From contig JAXLXE010000001.1 of assembly GCA_046328115.1 (NCBI GenBank), positions 2,046,001 through 2,110,000 of the forward strand: 64,000 bases of DNA. The letters run 5' to 3'. Source of the stretch: JAXLXE01 sp046328115. Lineage in GTDB: Bacteria > Chloroflexota > UBA6077 > JACCZL01. Shown piece by piece: positions 1 through 8,483 of the stretch (positions are counted from its first letter, which is position 1; each line of letters starts with the position of its first letter). The notes below the pieces were generated by a model, which did no database searches, was not told where the DNA came from, and saw only the letters and a program-made list of their open reading frames with translations. A program made the translations under genes and the position numbers.

Positions 1-43
1 TGGGCTACACTGCACGCCGTCGAGCCGACACCCGGGAGAACCC

Positions 44-1579
44 ATGGCGAGCCGTGACCCAGGCCAACCCAACATCCTGCTGATCCTCGCCGACGACATG
101 GGACCCTGGGCGCTCCGCAGCGCCGGGAATCCCGAGATCCATACGCCGCGTCTGGACCGGCTCGCGGCCGAGGGAACCCGCTTCGCGAGCTTTTTCTGCA
201 CCTCGCCCGTGTGCTCGCCGGCCAGGGCCTCGCTCCTGACCGGCCGCATCCCATCCCAACACGGCGTCCACGACTGGATCCGGGGCGGCAACCACAACCT
301 GAACGGCACCCGCTCCATCGAGTACCTGGCCGGCTTCAGCGCCTACACCGACGTTCTGGCCAGCGCCGGCTACCACTGCGGGCTGAGCGGGAAGTGGCAC
401 CTGGGCGCAGCGCAGACGCCCCAGCGCGGCTTCGAGCACTGGTACGCGTTCCCCGAGGGAGCCGGGCCGTACCTGAATCCGCCGATGTTCCGCGACGGCC
501 GGCTCGTGGACGAGCGCGGCTACATCTCCACGCTCCTGACCGACGACACGCTCGCCCGCATCCAGCGCAGCACCGCCGACGAGCGCCCCTTCTACCACAG
601 CCTCCACTTCACGGCGCCGCACAGCCCCTGGCTCGATCAGCACCCGGCCGCCCTGGTCGAGCTTTACGAGTCCTGCGCGTTCGACTCCTGCCCACAGGAG
701 CCCCAGCACCCCTGGGCCATCGACTCCAACTTCGTGTTGAGCCACATGTTCTCCGCCCGAAAACACCTGCCGCTCGACCAGATCGACGTTCGCGAGTACC
801 TCAAGGGGTATTTCGCGGCGGTGACCGCGATGGACGCCGAGATCGGCCGCATCACGGACTACCTTGATGAGGCTCAACTACGCCAGTCCACGCTGGTCGT
901 GTTCCTGTCGGACAACGGCTTCAACTGCGGCCACCACGGCATCTGGGGCAAGGGCAACACGTTCCCGATGAACATGTTCGATACCTCAGTGAAGGTACCG
1001 GCGATCTTCTCGCAGCCGGGGCGTGTGGCCGCTGGCGTGGTGTCTGACGAGCTCGTCAGCGGTTACGACCTCCGGCCAACACTGCTCGAGTGGGCTGGCC
1101 TGACCGACCCTGAGGCCGCGGCGCTGCCCGGATCGAGCTTTGCCGACCTGCTGACCGGCATGCCGTCGCGGGATCGCGCGCACGTGGTGATCTTCGATGA
1201 GTACGGGCCGGTCCGGATGATCCGCTCAAAGGCCTGGAAGTACGTGCATCGCTACCCCTACGGTCCGCACGAGCTGTACGACCTGGCAGAGGATCCAGAC
1301 GAGCGCCACGACCTGTACGGACAGACGGGGCACGGGCGGATCAGCGAGCCGATGAAGGCCCGCCTGGACGCCTGGTTCGCCCGCTGGGCAGATCCGCTCC
1401 GGGACGGCTCGCGCGAGCCGGTTGCCGCGCGCGGTCAGCTCACGCGCGTTGGGCCGGAGAGCAACGGCGCGCACGCGTTCCACCCGCCTGAGACGCATGC
1501 CACGTGGACAGATGCCATGCACGGCTGGTCCACTACGGCGGCCACAACGGACAACCCCCACTCTGGAGCACCACAATGA
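44..1579 (+). CDS. Sulfatase (alkaline-phosphatase superfamily, Cys-type)
   Basis: Predicted type I sulfatase that hydrolyses sulfate esters using a formylglycine made from Cys57. The N-terminus shows the metal-binding pattern PNILLILADDMG (residues 9-20). The modification signature is CSPAR (57-61), where the usual C-x-P-S-R has Ala in place of Ser; a conserved SLLTGR follows. VVFLSDNGF in the middle of the protein fits the second metal-site region. At 511 aa it has normal family length and no signal peptide, so it is probably cytoplasmic. The ATG at 44 is preceded by GGGAG (33-37). The stop overlaps the next gene's start as ATGA (1576-1579), indicating translational coupling. The substrate cannot be read from the sequence, but the neighbouring sugar-acid enzyme suggests a sulfated sugar. 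Confidence 0.9.
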   Translation: MASRDPGQPNILLILADDMGPWALRSAGNPEIHTPRLDRLAAEGTRFASFFCTSPVCSPARASLLTGRIPSQHGVHDWIRGGNHNLNGTRSIEYLAGFSAYTDVLASAGYHCGLSGKWHLGAAQTPQRGFEHWYAFPEGAGPYLNPPMFRDGRLVDERGYISTLLTDDTLARIQRSTADERPFYHSLHFTAPHSPWLDQHPAALVELYESCAFDSCPQEPQHPWAIDSNFVLSHMFSARKHLPLDQIDVREYLKGYFAAVTAMDAEIGRITDYLDEAQLRQSTLVVFLSDNGFNCGHHGIWGKGNTFPMNMFDTSVKVPAIFSQPGRVAAGVVSDELVSGYDLRPTLLEWAGLTDPEAAALPGSSFADLLTGMPSRDRAHVVIFDEYGPVRMIRSKAWKYVHRYPYGPHELYDLAEDPDERHDLYGQTGHGRISEPMKARLDAWFARWADPLRDGSREPVAARGQLTRVGPESNGAHAFHPPETHATWTDAMHGWSTTAATTDNPHSGAPQ

Positions 1580-2772
1580 AGATCGTCGACCTGCGCTCAA
1601 CCAACGTCGCCGTCCCGCTCGAAGCGCCGCTGCGCAGCGCCGATGGCGTCGGCCCAGCCGCGATCAAGCGGACCATTCTGGAGATCGAGACGGACGATGG
1701 TCTGGTGGGGCTCGGCGAGATCGGCGCGCGCGTCTCGTCCGATCGGCTGAAGGCGGTGCGCGGCGCGGTGGTGGGCCGGAGCCCATACCAGCTCGAGCGA
1801 CTGCGGCTGGACGTGCACGGCTCGCGCTTCTACCAGATGGAGACCGCGATCCTGGCCAGCGGGATCGAGATGGCTTGCCTGGACATCCAGGGCCAGGCGG
1901 CTGGCGTGCCGGTCTCGGAGCTCCTGGGCGGTCGCCTGGTGGAGACCGTGCCGGCGATAGCCTACGTCTACCGTCGGCTCGCTTCGGACGGCCACGCCGC
2001 GATCTCTTCCACCGGGGAGATCGTGGACCACGTGCGGGATCTGGTGGCACGCCATGGCTTCCAGACCATCAAGTTCAAGGGTGGGGCCGCCACGCCGGAG
2101 GAGGACGTGGAGGCGGTGCGGGCTCTGCGCGCCGCGTTCCCCGGCCACCGCCTGCGGCTGGACCCCAACGGCGCGTGGACGGTGGCCACGTCTCTGCGGG
2201 TGGCCGCCCTGCTCCGCGACACGGACATGGAGTGGCTGGAGGATCCGACGTTTGGCCTGGACGGGATGGCCGAGGTCACGTCCCGCTCACCCATCGCGAC
2301 TGCCACCAACATGTGCCTGATCGACTTCCACGAGCTGGGCTCCGCCGCGCGCCGGCGGGCCGTGGACGTCATGCTGCTGGATGTGTTCTTCCTGGGCGGG
2401 CTTCGCGCCACGCGGGAGATGGCCGCCGCGTGCGGCGCGTTCGGGATCGATGTGGGCATCCACAGCGGCGGGGCCGGCGGCGCGGAGCTAGGCATCGCCA
2501 CCGCGGCCATGGTCCACGTGGCCAGCACGCTGTCCGGCCTGTGCTGCGCGATCGACTCGATGTACCACCAGTGGCGCGACGACGTACTGACAGAGCCGCT
2601 CCGCTACCACGACGGCGCGTTCAGCGTGCCCACGGGACCGGGATTGGGAGTGAAGCTAAACTGCGAAAAGGTCGGGATCTACGCGGAAGCGTTCGCCCAG
2701 GGCCGCGCCGAAGGCCGCCGCACCGCCGACCCGGCCCGCCCCAACTGGTTCCCCCGCTACCCGGCGTACTGA
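1576..2772 (+). CDS. Enolase-superfamily dehydratase, glucarate-dehydratase-like
   Basis: Mandelate-racemase/muconate-lactonising family member of 398 aa, predicted to abstract the alpha-proton of a carboxylate sugar and eliminate water. I place the start at the ATG at 1576, overlapping the upstream sulfatase stop, rather than an in-frame ATG at 1504. The visible active-site set resembles D-glucarate dehydratases: KFK lysines (K166, K168), the DPNGAW metal segment (D196, N198), E222 in LEDP, the ATNMC segment (N245), D269 and H296. In glucarate dehydratases the histidine motif normally continues HSNSH; here it is HSGGAGG, so the substrate may differ. Its place between two sulfatases suggests it handles the acid sugar released by desulfation (inference). 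Confidence 0.82.
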   Translation: MKIVDLRSTNVAVPLEAPLRSADGVGPAAIKRTILEIETDDGLVGLGEIGARVSSDRLKAVRGAVVGRSPYQLERLRLDVHGSRFYQMETAILASGIEMACLDIQGQAAGVPVSELLGGRLVETVPAIAYVYRRLASDGHAAISSTGEIVDHVRDLVARHGFQTIKFKGGAATPEEDVEAVRALRAAFPGHRLRLDPNGAWTVATSLRVAALLRDTDMEWLEDPTFGLDGMAEVTSRSPIATATNMCLIDFHELGSAARRRAVDVMLLDVFFLGGLRATREMAAACGAFGIDVGIHSGGAGGAELGIATAAMVHVASTLSGLCCAIDSMYHQWRDDVLTEPLRYHDGAFSVPTGPGLGVKLNCEKVGIYAEAFAQGRAEGRRTADPARPNWFPRYPAY

Positions 2773-2878
2773 GAAGGGTCCTGCCCGCCCCGCTCACAGT
2801 TCAGTACACTTGGAGCGCTCCAAGGGCCGCTCCGCATTGGCTCACGCTCGGCGTACTCAGGCTCAGCACAAAGGACTG

Positions 2879-4345
2879 ATGATCGTGCCCGACCGACCTA
2901 ACTTCCTCATCATCATGACCGATGAGCACAATCCCATGGTCAGCGAGCCGTGGGGCCACCCGTTCATCAAGACCCCCAACCTCCAGAAGCTCGCCGATCG
3001 CGGGGTGGTCTTCGAGAACACCTACTGCAACTCGCCACTCTGCGTACCGTCCCGGGCATCTTTCATGACCGGCAAGTACGTGCACCGGATTGGCGTGTTC
3101 GACAACACCGCGTCACTCTCGAGCAACGAGCCCACGTGGGCGCATCGCCTCAACCTGGCGGGCTACGACACGGCATTGTCCGGGAAGATGCACTTCCTGG
3201 GCGAGGACCAGCAGCACGGCTTCCAGCGGCGTCTCGTCACGGACATCCACGGCAAGATGATGCGCGAGCTCGTGGATTGGGGCAGCAAGCGTGGCTGGGC
3301 CACGGACGGACACAAGAAGCGCCTCCAGGAGGCCGGCCCCGGCGACTACACGTACCAGCGGTACGACGAGTGCGTGGCGACGCGGGCCGCGGAGTACCTG
3401 GCCGAGCCGGAGCGCAAGGAGAAGCCCTGGGCACTGTGCGTCGGGTTCATTACCCCGCACTTCCCCCTCATCGTCCGCGAGAAGTACTGGAACATGTACT
3501 ACCCCCGGCACGCGGATCTGCCGGAGATTCCCGAGGGGCACCTGGACAGCCAGCACCCTCAGAGCAAACGCCTGCGCGAGTACTTTGCCCTCAACAACAC
3601 CACCGAGGAACAGGTTCGGAGAGGCCGCGCGGCCTACTACGGTCTGGTGACGTTTGCTGACGAGCGGATCGGCGAGGTCGTGGACGCGCTGCACCGCAAC
3701 GGACTAGACGAGAACACCGTGGTGGTCTACGTCTCCGATCACGGTGAGATGGCTGGCGAGCACGGCCTCTGGTGGAAGTGCACGTTTTACGAGGGCTCCA
3801 GCCGCGTGCCCATGATCGTGTCGTGGCCAAAGCGCTTCCAGCCCGGCCGTCGGAAGATGGTGACCTCCCTGGTGGACATCACGCGCACCGTGATCGAGCT
3901 GGGCGGCGGTCCGGTTGACGAGCGCGATCTGGACGGCCAATCGCTCGTGGGACTCCTGGACGGCACCGAGGAGGAGGGCGAGGGCATCGCCTTCTCCGAA
4001 TACCACGCGCACGGCACCGATCGACCGGGACGGATGGTTCGGCGCGGACGGTTCAAGCTGAACTACTACCTGGGTGAAGAGCCGGAGCTATTTGACCTGG
4101 AGAACGACCCCAACGAGTTCAAGGACCTGGCGGCGGACCCCGCCTACGCCAGCATCCGCGCGGAGCTCACCGAGCTCGTGACCCGGGGCTGGAATCCAGT
4201 CGACGTCAACGCAGAGGTGTACGAGGGCCAGCGCCTGCGAAGCACCGTCATCACCGGCAGCCCCCACATCAGCTTCGCCAACTGGAACCCCGCCGATGAC
4301 AACTGGCCACCGCAGCTCGTGGCCGCGGCCGCCGTGACGGACTGA
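2879..4345 (+). CDS. Sulfatase (CxPSR-type)
   Basis: Second type I sulfatase of 488 aa. The ATG at 2879 gives MIVPDRPNFLIIMTDEHN, which starts exactly at the conserved metal-binding strand; an upstream in-frame ATG at 2810 would only add an unrelated extension. The signature CVPSR (C55-R59) is the canonical C-x-P-S-R, followed by ASFMTGKY, and VVVYVSDHGEMAGEHG is the second conserved metal and active-site block. It shares only the family core with the sulfatase at 44, so the two probably act on different positions or substrates. It lacks a secretion signal. It lies about 100 bp after the dehydratase and 52 bp before the binding-protein gene, in the same direction, probably in one transcription unit. 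Confidence 0.92.
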   Translation: MIVPDRPNFLIIMTDEHNPMVSEPWGHPFIKTPNLQKLADRGVVFENTYCNSPLCVPSRASFMTGKYVHRIGVFDNTASLSSNEPTWAHRLNLAGYDTALSGKMHFLGEDQQHGFQRRLVTDIHGKMMRELVDWGSKRGWATDGHKKRLQEAGPGDYTYQRYDECVATRAAEYLAEPERKEKPWALCVGFITPHFPLIVREKYWNMYYPRHADLPEIPEGHLDSQHPQSKRLREYFALNNTTEEQVRRGRAAYYGLVTFADERIGEVVDALHRNGLDENTVVVYVSDHGEMAGEHGLWWKCTFYEGSSRVPMIVSWPKRFQPGRRKMVTSLVDITRTVIELGGGPVDERDLDGQSLVGLLDGTEEEGEGIAFSEYHAHGTDRPGRMVRRGRFKLNYYLGEEPELFDLENDPNEFKDLAADPAYASIRAELTELVTRGWNPVDVNAEVYEGQRLRSTVITGSPHISFANWNPADDNWPPQLVAAAAVTD

Positions 4346-4397
4346 ACCGCCCAAAGTCCATACACTGACCTCCACGCTGGATCACTGGAGCTCCAAC

Positions 4398-6077
4398 ATG
4401 CACCATCGGATCAACCGCCGCGGCGTGCTACGCGCGCTGCTCGCGATCTCCGGCGCGGGGCTGCTGACCGCCTGTGGCTCGCAGGCGCCGGCGGCCGCGC
4501 CGACCTCCGGTCCGCCACCCACGCCAAAGCCGATCTCGCCGCAGGCGCCCGCGGCATCCCCCGCCGCGTCACCGGGCGCGTCCCCCGCCGCCTCGCCGGC
4601 CGCCGCGGCGCCCGCGCAGAAGCCAGCCGCCGCGGCCGAGCCCGTGCGTGGGGGCTCGCTCACACTGCTCCGCACGGCGGAGCACCGCGGCTTCAACCCC
4701 GCCCATCTGGATGCGGGCGGCATCCCCCTGCACCGAGCGCTCTACAACACGCTGCTCCGCTATGACGACACCCTCAACGTGGTCCCGGAGCTCGCCGAGA
4801 AGTACGACCTGGCAGCGGACGGCAAGTCCATCAAGCTGGAGCTGCGCAAGGGCGTGAAGTTCCACTCGGGCCGCGACCTGACCGCGGACGACGTGGACTT
4901 CTCAGTGAAGTTCTTCCAGGACGAAAAGAACGGCGCGCCCATCCGCGGGCAGGCGCTGCTCATCAAACAGGTGGAGAAGCCTGACCAGAGCACGGTGATT
5001 CTGCGGTTCGACCAGCCAAACACCAGTGTGTTCGACGTGCTGGACGCCATGTTCATCGTTGACCAGTCCATGGCGGACAAGATCCCCCAGACGGACGCCG
5101 GCAGCGGGCCATTCAAGGTGGCGGACTTCCGTCCGGGCGAGCTGAGCCGGATGACGCCATTCGAGGGCTACTGGGAGCGCGGGAAGCCGTACCTGGGCGA
5201 GTACATCGTGAAGCCAGCGCCGGACGCGCAGCAGATGGTGGTGCAGCTCGAGACCGGCCGCGCGGACGTGGTGTGGATCCCGAGCTATCAAGATCTGGAG
5301 CGGCTCTCCAAGGACAGCAAGTTCCAGGTGGGCGGCGGCGCGCCGGGCGGAGTCTTCTGGGACATCGCCGTCAACACGACCTCACCGGACCTGACGGACA
5401 AGCGGGTGCGCCAGGCCATCAGCTACGTCCTGGATCGCGAGCGCTACGCCCGCACCGCTATGCGGGGGTTCGCGGAGCCCACCAGTCTGCCGTTCCCGAA
5501 GACCTCCTGGGCGTACTTCCCAGACCTGGAGGGTAAGCACAAGCGCGACGTAGAGAAGGCCAAACAGCTCATGGCCGAAGCCGGCAAGGCCAATGGATTT
5601 GAGGTCAAGATCCTGGCCAGCAGCAAGCGCACGCCCGGCCAGAACGAGCTTGCGCAGATGCTTCAGGCGAACCTGGAGGAGATCAAGATCCGCTCCAAGA
5701 TCGAGGACGTGGAGGTGGCGGTCTACGAGACGCGGAGCAGGATCAGCGACTGGGACCTGATGGTCCACAGCTACGGCCGCGCGAACAAGGATCCCCAGAG
5801 TCTCTTCACGGGCGCCATCGCCTGGTACCCGAAGGGAAGCTGGACCAAGTTCGACAACGCCGAGTACACCAAGCTGGTGGCGGACGCTGGCAGCATCGTG
5901 GATCGGGAGCAGCGCAAGCCGATCTATCGCAAGCTCGTCGAGCTAGCGCTGGACCAGTGCTTCACCATCCCCGTCTGCGAGGCGCCGCGCCCATTCGTGC
6001 TGAGCAGCAAGGTGAAGAACCTGCGGGTCACGCTGGACAACGTGCCCTTCGCCGGCGACGCGTGGGTAGAGAAGTAG
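4398..6077 (+). CDS. ABC transporter substrate-binding lipoprotein, family 5 (peptide/oligosaccharide type)
   Basis: A 559-aa extracytoplasmic binding protein. The N-terminus has a twin-arginine-like NRRGVLRALL stretch and a lipobox LLTAC with lipidated Cys26. A low-complexity Pro/Ala/Ser linker to about residue 80 precedes the family-5 fold (GGSLTLLRTAEHRGFNPAHLD, and LTADDVDFSVKFFQD in the middle). The linker style is common in Chloroflexota. GGAG lies 7 nt before the ATG. No permease or ATPase genes are adjacent, so it must use transporter subunits encoded elsewhere. Clustering with sulfatases suggests that the ligand is a sulfated or acidic glycoconjugate, but family-5 proteins also bind peptides and nickel, so the ligand remains open. 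Confidence 0.9.
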   Translation: MHHRINRRGVLRALLAISGAGLLTACGSQAPAAAPTSGPPPTPKPISPQAPAASPAASPGASPAASPAAAAPAQKPAAAAEPVRGGSLTLLRTAEHRGFNPAHLDAGGIPLHRALYNTLLRYDDTLNVVPELAEKYDLAADGKSIKLELRKGVKFHSGRDLTADDVDFSVKFFQDEKNGAPIRGQALLIKQVEKPDQSTVILRFDQPNTSVFDVLDAMFIVDQSMADKIPQTDAGSGPFKVADFRPGELSRMTPFEGYWERGKPYLGEYIVKPAPDAQQMVVQLETGRADVVWIPSYQDLERLSKDSKFQVGGGAPGGVFWDIAVNTTSPDLTDKRVRQAISYVLDRERYARTAMRGFAEPTSLPFPKTSWAYFPDLEGKHKRDVEKAKQLMAEAGKANGFEVKILASSKRTPGQNELAQMLQANLEEIKIRSKIEDVEVAVYETRSRISDWDLMVHSYGRANKDPQSLFTGAIAWYPKGSWTKFDNAEYTKLVADAGSIVDREQRKPIYRKLVELALDQCFTIPVCEAPRPFVLSSKVKNLRVTLDNVPFAGDAWVEK

Positions 6078-6087
6078 GAGTGGCGCG

Positions 6088-7497
6088 TTGACTGGGGCGA
6101 CGATGGAGTCTCCAGTCGTCACCATAGAGCGCGGCGCCGGGGGCGCCGCGCCTCCGGCGTTCCACGTTCTGGCGAAACCCACGGGGGCGATCTGCAACCT
6201 GGACTGCAAGTACTGCTTCTTCCTGTCGAAGGAAGCGCTGTATCCGGGCAGCCGCTTCCGGATGACCGACGAGGTTCTGGAGGCGTACGTCCGGCAGGTG
6301 ATCGAGTCGCACCAGACGCCGGAGGTCACCATCGCCTGGCAGGGTGGGGAGCCCACGCTGATGGGCTTGGAGTTCTTCCAGCGAGCGGTGGCACTCGCCG
6401 ACCGCTACAAGAAACCCGGCCAGACCGTGCAGCACACCATCCAGACCAACGGCACGCGACTGACGAACGAGTGGGCGGCGTTCTTCAAGCAGCACAACTT
6501 CCTGGTGGGCCTGAGCGTAGATGGTCCACGCGCCATCCATGACACGTACCGAGTGGACAAGGGCGGCAAGGGCACGTTTGACCAGGTGATGCGGGGCTGG
6601 GGCTGCCTCAAGCGGCACGGCGTGGAGCGGAACATCCTGTGCACCGTCCACGCCGGCAATGCCGATCGCCCGCTGGACGTGTACCGGTTCTTTCGTGACG
6701 AGCTAGGGGCGGAGTTCATCCAGTTCATCCCCATCGTGGAGCGGGCGAGCCTGGAGACGCTGCCCATGGCGAACGTAGGCTGGGGCGAGCGCGCGGGAGG
6801 TCCGCGGCCGCTCTACACGCAGGCGGGCACCGCGGTGACCGAGCGTTCGGTGAAGCCAGAGCAATACGGGCAGTTTCTGGCGACGATCTTCGAGGAGTGG
6901 GTGCGACGCGACGTGGGTCGCGTGTACGTGCAGACGTTCGACGCAACGCTGGGCTCCTGGGTGGGTCAGTACAGCCTGTGCGTGTTCGCGCCCACCTGCG
7001 GGGACGCGTTGGCGCTGGAGCACAACGGAGACCTGTACTCCTGCGACCACTTCGTGGAGCCGGAGTTCCGGCTGGGGAACGTCACCGAGCTGCCCATGGT
7101 GGACCTGGTGGGATCGGCAAAGCAACGCCAGTTTGGCCAGGACAAGCGCGACCGGCTACCGTCGTATTGCCAGCGGTGCGACGTTCGGTTCGCCTGCAAC
7201 GGTGAATGCCCGCGCAACCGGTTTCTGGAGTCTCCGGACGGCGAGCCCGGTCTCAACTACCTCTGCGCCGGATACAAGCTCTTCTTCAACCACGTCCGCC
7301 GTCCGATGGACGTGATGGCAAACCTGTTGCGGCAGGGACGGCCGCCGGCCGAGATTATGAGCATGTACGCGACGGAGGATCGCGAGCGCCAGAAGGCGTA
7401 CGCGCACGTGGGGCGCAACGACGCCTGCCCGTGCGGCAGCGGCGCCAAGTTCAAGCGCTGCCACGGCCGAGGCGGGGGAGCCCCCCACCCCGCGTAG
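6088..7497 (+). CDS. Anaerobic sulfatase maturase (radical SAM/SPASM, formylglycine-forming) with C-terminal SEC-C motif
   Basis: Radical SAM enzyme of 469 aa, expected to convert the active-site Cys of sulfatases into formylglycine, which explains its place beside two Cys-type sulfatases. The SAM [4Fe-4S] motif is CNLDCKYC (C36, C40, C43). A Cys-rich SPASM segment follows (YSCDHF, then CQRCDVRFACNGECPRNRF), carrying two auxiliary clusters in this family. The last about 25 residues form a SEC-C zinc motif (CPCGSGAKFKRCH). I take the TTG at 6088, which has AGGAG 7 nt upstream; an ATG five codons later (6103) is a possible alternative. The gene begins 10 bp after the binding-protein stop, so it is probably co-transcribed. 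Confidence 0.93.
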   Translation: MTGATMESPVVTIERGAGGAAPPAFHVLAKPTGAICNLDCKYCFFLSKEALYPGSRFRMTDEVLEAYVRQVIESHQTPEVTIAWQGGEPTLMGLEFFQRAVALADRYKKPGQTVQHTIQTNGTRLTNEWAAFFKQHNFLVGLSVDGPRAIHDTYRVDKGGKGTFDQVMRGWGCLKRHGVERNILCTVHAGNADRPLDVYRFFRDELGAEFIQFIPIVERASLETLPMANVGWGERAGGPRPLYTQAGTAVTERSVKPEQYGQFLATIFEEWVRRDVGRVYVQTFDATLGSWVGQYSLCVFAPTCGDALALEHNGDLYSCDHFVEPEFRLGNVTELPMVDLVGSAKQRQFGQDKRDRLPSYCQRCDVRFACNGECPRNRFLESPDGEPGLNYLCAGYKLFFNHVRRPMDVMANLLRQGRPPAEIMSMYATEDRERQKAYAHVGRNDACPCGSGAKFKRCHGRGGGAPHPA

Positions 7498-7543
7498 CAC
7501 CTGGCGGCTCGTACTCGCGTAGCGGTATTGGGGGCCGGCTGGA

Positions 7544-8452
7544 TCAGCCAGCCCGCGCGGGCACGCCTGTACAGGCCTCCATCACCTTCACCGTAGCGCT
7601 CTGGTCCTCATCTCCCAGGCCCGCCCCCATGGCCAGCGTGTGAAGCTGGTACGCGGCCGCGCCCATGAGGCTGGGAACGCCCAGTGAGGCGGCGAGCCCC
7701 GTGGCCAGGGCGAGATCTTTGTGGGCCAGCGCGAGCTTGAACGTGGCGGGAGAGAAGCTCCCAGTGAGGACGCGGTTCTTGATGGCGCTGCGCAGATGCG
7801 CGCTGTCAGCCGCGGTGTTGGACATGACGTCAACCAACACGTCCAGCGACAGGCCGGCTTTGGCGCCGATGGCGACCGCCTCCCCGGTAAGGGCGCAGAT
7901 GGCGGTTGAGACGAGGTTGTTCACCAGCTTGGTGGTGACGCCCATACCGAGCGCGCCGCAGTAGAAGCGGCGCGACCCGAGCGTATCCAGCACGTCGGCC
8001 ACGCGCTCGACCACCGCGGGGTCACCGCCGACCATGAGGGTAAGATCCCCCTTGGCCGCGGCCGGCGGCCCCTTGCCTACGGGCACGTCGAGCATGTCCA
8101 CGCCACGAGCCGCCAGCGCCGCGCCGACGCGGCGGGTGGTCACCGGCTCGATGCTGCTCATGTCAATGTAGACGGAGCCGGCCCGCGCACCGTGGATGAT
8201 TCCGCCCTCACCAAGCACCACACTCTCGACGATGGCGGGGTTCGGCAGGCTGCTGATGACGACATCCGAGCGGGTCGCGACGTCGGCCGGTGAGCTACCT
8301 CGCTCACCACCGAACTCCAGCACCGCCTCGATCGCCTCCTCGCGAGGATCGAACACCGTCACCTGGTAACCAGACTTCAGCAGATGGCTGGCCATCCCAC
8401 CACCCATCATGCCGAGACCCACGTAGCCGATCTGTTTCCGGTTTTCGCTCAT
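7544..8452 (-). CDS. 3-Hydroxyisobutyrate-dehydrogenase-family NAD(P)-dependent oxidoreductase
   Basis: Beta-hydroxyacid dehydrogenase of 302 aa. The Rossmann motif GYVGLGMMGGGMA is at the N-terminus, followed by DVPVGKGPPAAAKGDLTLMVGG, equivalent to the family's substrate-binding DAPVSGG segment. A conserved lysine lies in the GVTTKLVNN helix, matching the catalytic K-L-x-N-N motif. The ATG at 8452 is chosen because AGGAG lies about 6 nt upstream; an upstream in-frame ATG at 8476 lacks one. Possible substrates include 3-hydroxyisobutyrate, tartronate semialdehyde and L-threonate. The last would link it to the OtnK/OtnC-like genes near 35 kb, but this is speculation. It is convergent with the maturase gene and lies just downstream of the sugar ABC genes on the same strand. 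Confidence 0.85.
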   Translation of the reverse strand: MSENRKQIGYVGLGMMGGGMASHLLKSGYQVTVFDPREEAIEAVLEFGGERGSSPADVATRSDVVISSLPNPAIVESVVLGEGGIIHGARAGSVYIDMSSIEPVTTRRVGAALAARGVDMLDVPVGKGPPAAAKGDLTLMVGGDPAVVERVADVLDTLGSRRFYCGALGMGVTTKLVNNLVSTAICALTGEAVAIGAKAGLSLDVLVDVMSNTAADSAHLRSAIKNRVLTGSFSPATFKLALAHKDLALATGLAASLGVPSLMGAAAYQLHTLAMGAGLGDEDQSATVKVMEACTGVPARAG

Positions 8453-8483
8453 GTTCACTCCTAGGGCCGCCGGCAACCGCGGG

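Noticed and set aside
5..877. Long minus-strand frame opposite the first sulfatase.
   Set aside because: High-GC antisense shadow of a clear sulfatase gene; its translation has no recognisable motif.
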